Assembly: GCA_001899315.1 (NCBI GenBank)
Contig: MOYA01000005.1
Span: 189,925-253,924 of the forward strand
Length of the DNA: 64,000 nt
Origin: Candidatus Obscuribacter phosphatis
Lineage (GTDB): Bacteria > Cyanobacteriota > Vampirovibrionia > Obscuribacterales > Obscuribacteraceae
Direction of reading: 5' to 3'
The position numbers and the translations under genes were made by a program. The notes below the pieces were generated by a model. The model made no database searches. It saw nothing but the letters and a program-made list of their open reading frames with translations, and had not been told where the DNA came from. This document shows positions 59,777 through 64,000 of this stretch, one piece after another; within the stretch, counting starts at the first letter, position 1; the number at the start of each line of letters is the position of its first letter.

Positions 59777-62284
59777 TCAAAGCCTAGCGCAAAGCCTAAT
59801 CAAGGCTTCGGCAACATCACCGGCATGAAAGTCGGGATGCGCCCGGTAAAGAGTGGCACGCTTCAAGAGTGTCGGCTCTTGAATGACGAATTGCTCATGG
59901 TCGTAACCATCGATGGTGACATCGACCACACCCGGCAAGGCCGAAGCATCGTAGGGCGTCATGCCGTCGCTTTCTTGACCATACTTGGCGTTCAGCCAGC
60001 GCGTCAAGTCGAAACTCTTGCTTTGCCCCTTTTTGATGCGCGTGCGCACCGTGACGATCTTGGCCAGGTCCTCCGGCGTCAAGGCTGGTAAGCCACGTTG
60101 GGCATACTCGCGACCGCGACTGGAGAGTTCCACCAGAGTGTCGACCACGCTGGCGCCGAAAATGACTCGGCTGGTAGCACCGATGATGGTGCGCAGCCAA
60201 TTTTTCGAGACCAACCAATCGGCCACCGGCGAGCCATTGATCGGGCTTTGCACCAAGATGATGCGCCAGATCTTGGCTTTCTCTTCCGGCGAGAGCTGAC
60301 GGTAAGCATCGAGATTCATACAACCGCCGCGGCTGTGACCGATGAGAATGCCTTGCCCATCAGTCAGTCTGCCGATGCTCTCTTGAATGAGCAAGACATT
60401 ACCGGCGGTATCAGCGTCGGTATTGACAGGCAAGGCTTCCACCTCCAGACCAAGACTCTTGAAGCGCTCCAGAACAGCATCACTGTGGTTGCCCATGTGC
60501 CTAGCCAAGATTCCAGGCGTCCAAAGCACTTTCTTGCCGCGAGCCTCCATGGGCAAGGCAGTTTTCATACCGGCCATGGCTGACTGTTTGACAAAGTCGT
60601 GCAGGTCGCCGAAAGCCCGGCTCATATCGGTGACGGCAGAGTCAACACCCAAGCCAGCCACTGAGGCAGGCTCGGCACGAATGCACCCCTCCTGCTTCCA
60701 CTGGGCCAGCACATGTTCCATCGAGCGCTCAGCCAGAGCGGCAATAGTCAGAGCCGGATTGGCACCCATGGTCTGCGGAATAATTGAACCGTCCAAGACA
60801 AGCAGGTTGTCGTAGCCGAAGGCTCGACCGAGATGGTCGACCACGCCGTCTTGGCGGCTCTCACCCATTGGCACACCGCCTAGATTGTGCGGCACATCGA
60901 TCTTCTTGCGCAGAGACCAGAGCGGGAAGGGCAAGAAAGAAGCCCCCATGGCTTTGGTATAGGCGCGCAAATGTTTGTTGGCGGTGGCATAGAAACTGGC
61001 GTTGTCTCGCGGATTGAGGTCGGTGGTGATCTCGCCCTTGCTGTTCAGGCTGAAGCGACCCACCGCCTTGTCCCGGCCGATGACCAGCAAGGGCAGGGTG
61101 GTATCCGGCTGCAGCCACTTGAACTTCTCCAGCAAGCGAAAACCACGGCTGACAAGCTTGATTGCCCAGTCTTTCAGACCGATGAGGCGGCCGGTGACAT
61201 AGAAAGTTTCGTAGGTGAAGCCGCGGAAACTGCCGTCGAACATCAGATGTCCCTGATTGCGGCCGTCTGGACCGTTGAAGTCGAGCCCAGCAGTAATCTC
61301 GGGACCTCCTGAGGGATCCAGGCTCTCTTTGGAGCGAATGGCGAAACCGATGAAGGTGCCATTGGTGGTGTACTGCCGACCGAGGCGATGGGAGAGGCCG
61401 GGCAAAGTGGCATAGAGGTTGCGATTGCGCAGAAGCAATTCGCTTGAACCGACCGAGCCGGCTGCCACCACCAGAATCTTGCACTCGAAGAGCGAGACTG
61501 CACCGGTCTTGGAGTCGACGGCACTGACTCGGTAACCGCTACCCCCTGCAGGCAAAGTGACCGGCTCGATCTTGTCGGCCCGCAAGCCGGTGAAAGGACG
61601 AGCACCGTAGCGGTTTTCAGCCGTAAACAGATAGTTATAGTCGAGGCTGTTCTTAGCCTGATAGTTGCAGCCGGGCAAGGAGCATTCACCGCAACGACGG
61701 CAGCCTTTCTGCACGGCGCCGTGCTTGTTGATGCGCTCGGCGTCGGGAGATTGCCCTTCTTGCAGGTATTGCACAGCCACAGGCGGCATGACCGAAGGCA
61801 CACCAAGCTTGGCTGCCGCACTGAGCATGGCCACTGTCTTTCTGGTAGCCTGGTAGGGCGAACCGCTGAAGTGAACAGGATAGACGGCGGCTTCCAACAT
61901 CGATTCGGAGCGGTCGTAGTAAGGGTCGAGAGACTGGCGCGTGATGCCGCCCGGCCAGTTCTCAAAGTTGTCTTTGCGAATCATCACTGCCGCATTGACG
62001 ATGGAGCCGCCACCATAGGCGGTTCCATACCAGGCCTTGACCGAGTGGTTCAGCTTTCGCACAGTATGCGGACCAAACCGCTGTTCGGAAGGAGACCAGA
62101 TAGAGTCTTCGCCGCGAGGCATATTGGGGGCCTTGTGACGATAGCCGGTTTCGAGAATGGCCACCTGCAGGCCGGCCTGGGCAAGGCGCAGAGCGCTGAC
62201 AGCGCCGCCATAGCCCGAGCCGACCACAACAGCGTCGAAACGCAAAACATCACCGCCATTTGCGGTGCTATTCGATTTTGCCAT
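59777..62284 (-). CDS. GMC-family oxidoreductase (cholesterol-oxidase-like) fused to alpha/beta hydrolase
   Basis: 835 residues from ATG 62284 (RBS CAGGAATGCTC). Residues about 12-545: FAD-binding GMC oxidoreductase with VVVGSGYGGAVSALRLAQAG, AYGGGSIVNAAV, four clustered Cys in the CRRCGECSLPGC segment, GSVGSSELLLRN and a C-terminal NPALTIAALAE helix; the closest type is cholesterol/sterol oxidase. Residues about 600-835: alpha/beta hydrolase with VLWTPGILARHMGNHSDAVL, the nucleophile elbow GHSRGG at about 648 and VQSPINGSPVADW. One chain may oxidise an alcohol and hydrolyse an ester or lactone of the same substrate. The CxxC segments could bind metal. Substrate unknown. Confidence 0.88.
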   Translation of the reverse strand: MAKSNSTANGGDVLRFDAVVVGSGYGGAVSALRLAQAGLQVAILETGYRHKAPNMPRGEDSIWSPSEQRFGPHTVRKLNHSVKAWYGTAYGGGSIVNAAVMIRKDNFENWPGGITRQSLDPYYDRSESMLEAAVYPVHFSGSPYQATRKTVAMLSAAAKLGVPSVMPPVAVQYLQEGQSPDAERINKHGAVQKGCRRCGECSLPGCNYQAKNSLDYNYLFTAENRYGARPFTGLRADKIEPVTLPAGGSGYRVSAVDSKTGAVSLFECKILVVAAGSVGSSELLLRNRNLYATLPGLSHRLGRQYTTNGTFIGFAIRSKESLDPSGGPEITAGLDFNGPDGRNQGHLMFDGSFRGFTYETFYVTGRLIGLKDWAIKLVSRGFRLLEKFKWLQPDTTLPLLVIGRDKAVGRFSLNSKGEITTDLNPRDNASFYATANKHLRAYTKAMGASFLPFPLWSLRKKIDVPHNLGGVPMGESRQDGVVDHLGRAFGYDNLLVLDGSIIPQTMGANPALTIAALAERSMEHVLAQWKQEGCIRAEPASVAGLGVDSAVTDMSRAFGDLHDFVKQSAMAGMKTALPMEARGKKVLWTPGILARHMGNHSDAVLERFKSLGLEVEALPVNTDADTAGNVLLIQESIGRLTDGQGILIGHSRGGCMNLDAYRQLSPEEKAKIWRIILVQSPINGSPVADWLVSKNWLRTIIGATSRVIFGASVVDTLVELSSRGREYAQRGLPALTPEDLAKIVTVRTRIKKGQSKSFDLTRWLNAKYGQESDGMTPYDASALPGVVDVTIDGYDHEQFVIQEPTLLKRATLYRAHPDFHAGDVAEALIRLCARL

Positions 62285-62515
62285 TGAGCATTCCTGGTAA
62301 GTTGGTTGAAGAAAAGCCGCAATAGACGCGCAGCTTTTGGCTTAAATTCAGGCAATCATATTGCCCGAGCTAGATTGGATGACTTGTTTGTGGCTGGTTC
62401 TTGGGGAGCTTTGAGAAGAACATAGTTAATTCCTATGCAACCTAACTTCGCCAGACTTGCAGTTGCAAGGTGTCGGCCTCTGCGTGTCAAATTGCAACGC
62501 TAAAATCTGCTTGAT

Positions 62516-63556
62516 TTAGCCTTTCTTTGACAGCATCTTTAAGCGCCTCTCAGAACCTTCCATGGCTTCCATCAGCGAACCAAGCCTGTTTGTGATAGCG
62601 GCATAAGAAGTAATGCCGTTAAACTGCACTATCAAGACAGTGGCGCCATTGAAGACAACACCAAAAGCCATGACGGCCTGGGTTATGGTGCCAAACGGAA
62701 TCAGACCGTCGAAATAGGCAGGAGCAACGAGCACAGCCGGAATTATTTGCACAAGCAGATTGAAGGGCGTCGTGAAAAGCTGCAAATTGCGATTGACCAA
62801 GGCGATATCCAGCAAGGTGGAAATTACAGCCCGCAAGTCGCTGCGAGCCGCGGACAGAATCTCATCTTCATGTCCACCGGCAGCAATTTGACTGGCGTCA
62901 TTGCGAGCCGAAGTCAAACCCGCTCGCAGATGCGCTTCGCGTTTCATCTGCTCAAAGTTCAAACCGACTAGGCTTTTGCCTATCGCCGTCACGATAACAA
63001 AACCCAAGGAAGCGTAGATCATGACAGTGAAGGATAGGTTAGGTGATATCGCCCATAGTACCGTTATGAAGGTGACCACATTGATACAGCCATCCAAAAT
63101 CGAGATGAATAGCCCGACTGAAGAATTACAAAACGAATCCACATCTTGCGTCATCCTCTGTTCAGGATTATCAATATCGTCAAGCCCGGCTAAATGCACA
63201 TGGGTTCTGCCGGCAAAATAGGCTTCCAATAAGCGGGTAGAAAGCCATTCTCGCCAGATCAGCGCCAAACGGGTGCGCAAATAACCATAAAAGACCTGAA
63301 TTGGTGTCGAAACTAAGATGGCCAAAACCCAGGCACAAAGGAAAAAATAGAAGTCCTCCAGAGATTTTGACTCCAACGCCGTCATAAAGCGACCGGCACT
63401 TTTGTTGATAAAGACGGCAACAGCGGCATGCAATGCTAAAAGAGCAAGCACCGCCACAAGATGCACGATTCCCACTTTACGCGCCTCGGATACCCAGAAC
63501 GGTCTTGCCACCATTAAAAGCCGGCGCCAGGGCAATACACTAGTAATACTTCTCAT
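62516..63556 (-). CDS. SbmA/YddA-like ABC transporter membrane domain
   Basis: 346 residues from ATG 63556, RBS TTAGGAGTG. Six membrane helices with the ABC_membrane_2 pattern: FFLCAWVLAILVSTPIQVFY, YLRTRLALIWREWLSTRLLE, and IDNPEQRMTQDVDSF, a typical SbmA/BacA/YddA/peroxisomal ABCD signature. No ATP-binding domain follows, as in SbmA, which is proton-driven and imports peptides. YddA-like proteins carry an ATPase domain, so either it works like SbmA or the ATPase is elsewhere. Family-based role: peptide or cofactor import. It is a single-gene unit. Confidence 0.87.
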   Translation of the reverse strand: MRSITSVLPWRRLLMVARPFWVSEARKVGIVHLVAVLALLALHAAVAVFINKSAGRFMTALESKSLEDFYFFLCAWVLAILVSTPIQVFYGYLRTRLALIWREWLSTRLLEAYFAGRTHVHLAGLDDIDNPEQRMTQDVDSFCNSSVGLFISILDGCINVVTFITVLWAISPNLSFTVMIYASLGFVIVTAIGKSLVGLNFEQMKREAHLRAGLTSARNDASQIAAGGHEDEILSAARSDLRAVISTLLDIALVNRNLQLFTTPFNLLVQIIPAVLVAPAYFDGLIPFGTITQAVMAFGVVFNGATVLIVQFNGITSYAAITNRLGSLMEAMEGSERRLKMLSKKG

Positions 63557-64000
63557 GACACACTCCTAAAAACAGACGAAAACGCCCTTTCGACCAGGAA
63601 AAGTCGAAACGGAACCAGTTAGAAGAAGAGAGCTTGCTTTCCCTTTTAGTGACTCACTTCAATAAAAAATGCAGAAACAACAGACTCTTGATAACAAAGA
63701 AATTCATGAGCAAACAAGGGTTAAGCGTCAAATTCATTGCAATTGCGAGTATTTCAGCCGGGCGCCGATAACACTGTCTCAAGCCAGGCGCAACAAGCGG
63801 CCCGCAGGCTGTTTTGCCGCGAATAACAAGACGCCAAGGCGTAGTGATTTAGGTTCAATTAGCTTGGGCCGTGAGCTTGGGTCAAATACTCTCGTCAATT
63901 ACTGTCGATAGTCCTTTTCGCTTATCACTACCACGTCTAGTACTACACCCCTCAAAAAAGAAAAAAAGAAGCAGGATGTTACTTGCCACTCTAGTTGCCG
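63557..64000. other. Window end without recognised gene
   Basis: No supported coding frame or structure. It should contain the promoter of the SbmA-like gene. A+T-rich tracts near 63660 and 63950 are the only visible features. Confidence 0.4.

Noticed and set aside
63669..63911. 80-codon frame at the window end
   Set aside because: No RBS and no domain; low-complexity start.

Overview
The window looks like chromosome from a free-living Gram-negative-type bacterium: it has a TonB-dependent receptor with a TonB-like partner, periplasmic-type proteases and TCA enzymes. Gene organisation, the many TPR/low-complexity proteins and the single-gene transcription units with long leaders remind me of Melainabacteria/Vampirovibrionia such as Candidatus Obscuribacter. 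That placement is an inference without a marker gene. I found no rRNA, tRNA or CRISPR array. Two kinds of gene alternate: very GC-biased, apparently highly expressed genes with strong ribosome binding sites and intercistronic hairpins (1-3, 5.8-8.3, 27-30, 32-34, 43, 45.8-62 kb), and less biased genes (13-26, 35-38, 39-42 kb).

1-9.4 kb: end of an oligopeptidase B gene, then a Ter-type stress module: TerF-like (TerD plus vWA), YihY/BrkB, two paralogous unknown proteins, TerC and a UPF0114 membrane protein. A 1 kb gene-free segment with direct and inverted repeats splits it. 9.9-13.5 kb: two paralogous membrane proteins, a tandem S1-domain protein, another membrane protein, a covarying RNA element present upstream of two of them, and an array of four hairpins. 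13.7-26.7 kb: accessory region with a large toxin-like protein, an IS110-family element with a candidate bridge RNA, a CPBP-thioredoxin-PDZ-S41 fusion, and a polymorphic nuclease toxin with its putative immunity gene. 27-30.8 kb: citrate synthase and aconitase. 31-35.3 kb: a minus-strand DUF4139 operon and a divergent HD-type small alarmone hydrolase. 35.4-45.6 kb: TPR proteins, the TonB receptor pair and small unknown genes.

45.8-58.9 kb is the most striking part. On the minus strand a continuous gene series encodes the complete Preiss-Handler NAD route: nicotinate-nucleotide adenylyltransferase, nicotinate phosphoribosyltransferase, PRPP synthetase, and a single polypeptide joining glutamine-dependent NAD synthetase to nicotinamidase. 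It continues without an obvious strong terminator into a small membrane protein, an Rnl1-type RNA ligase, a coupled protein of an unnamed family (GRPW family, second copy at 22.4 kb), an endonuclease/exonuclease/phosphatase-fold protein, a BFD-type ferredoxin, a DSGGC-repeat protein and an acyltransferase. A TIR-like protein lies convergent to it. This combination of NAD regeneration and RNA end joining resembles what large phages carry to counter NAD-depleting or tRNA-cutting defence, but here it sits as a cellular operon, and it is my best candidate for an undescribed system. 59-64 kb: a GMC oxidoreductase fused to an alpha/beta hydrolase, and an SbmA-like transporter.
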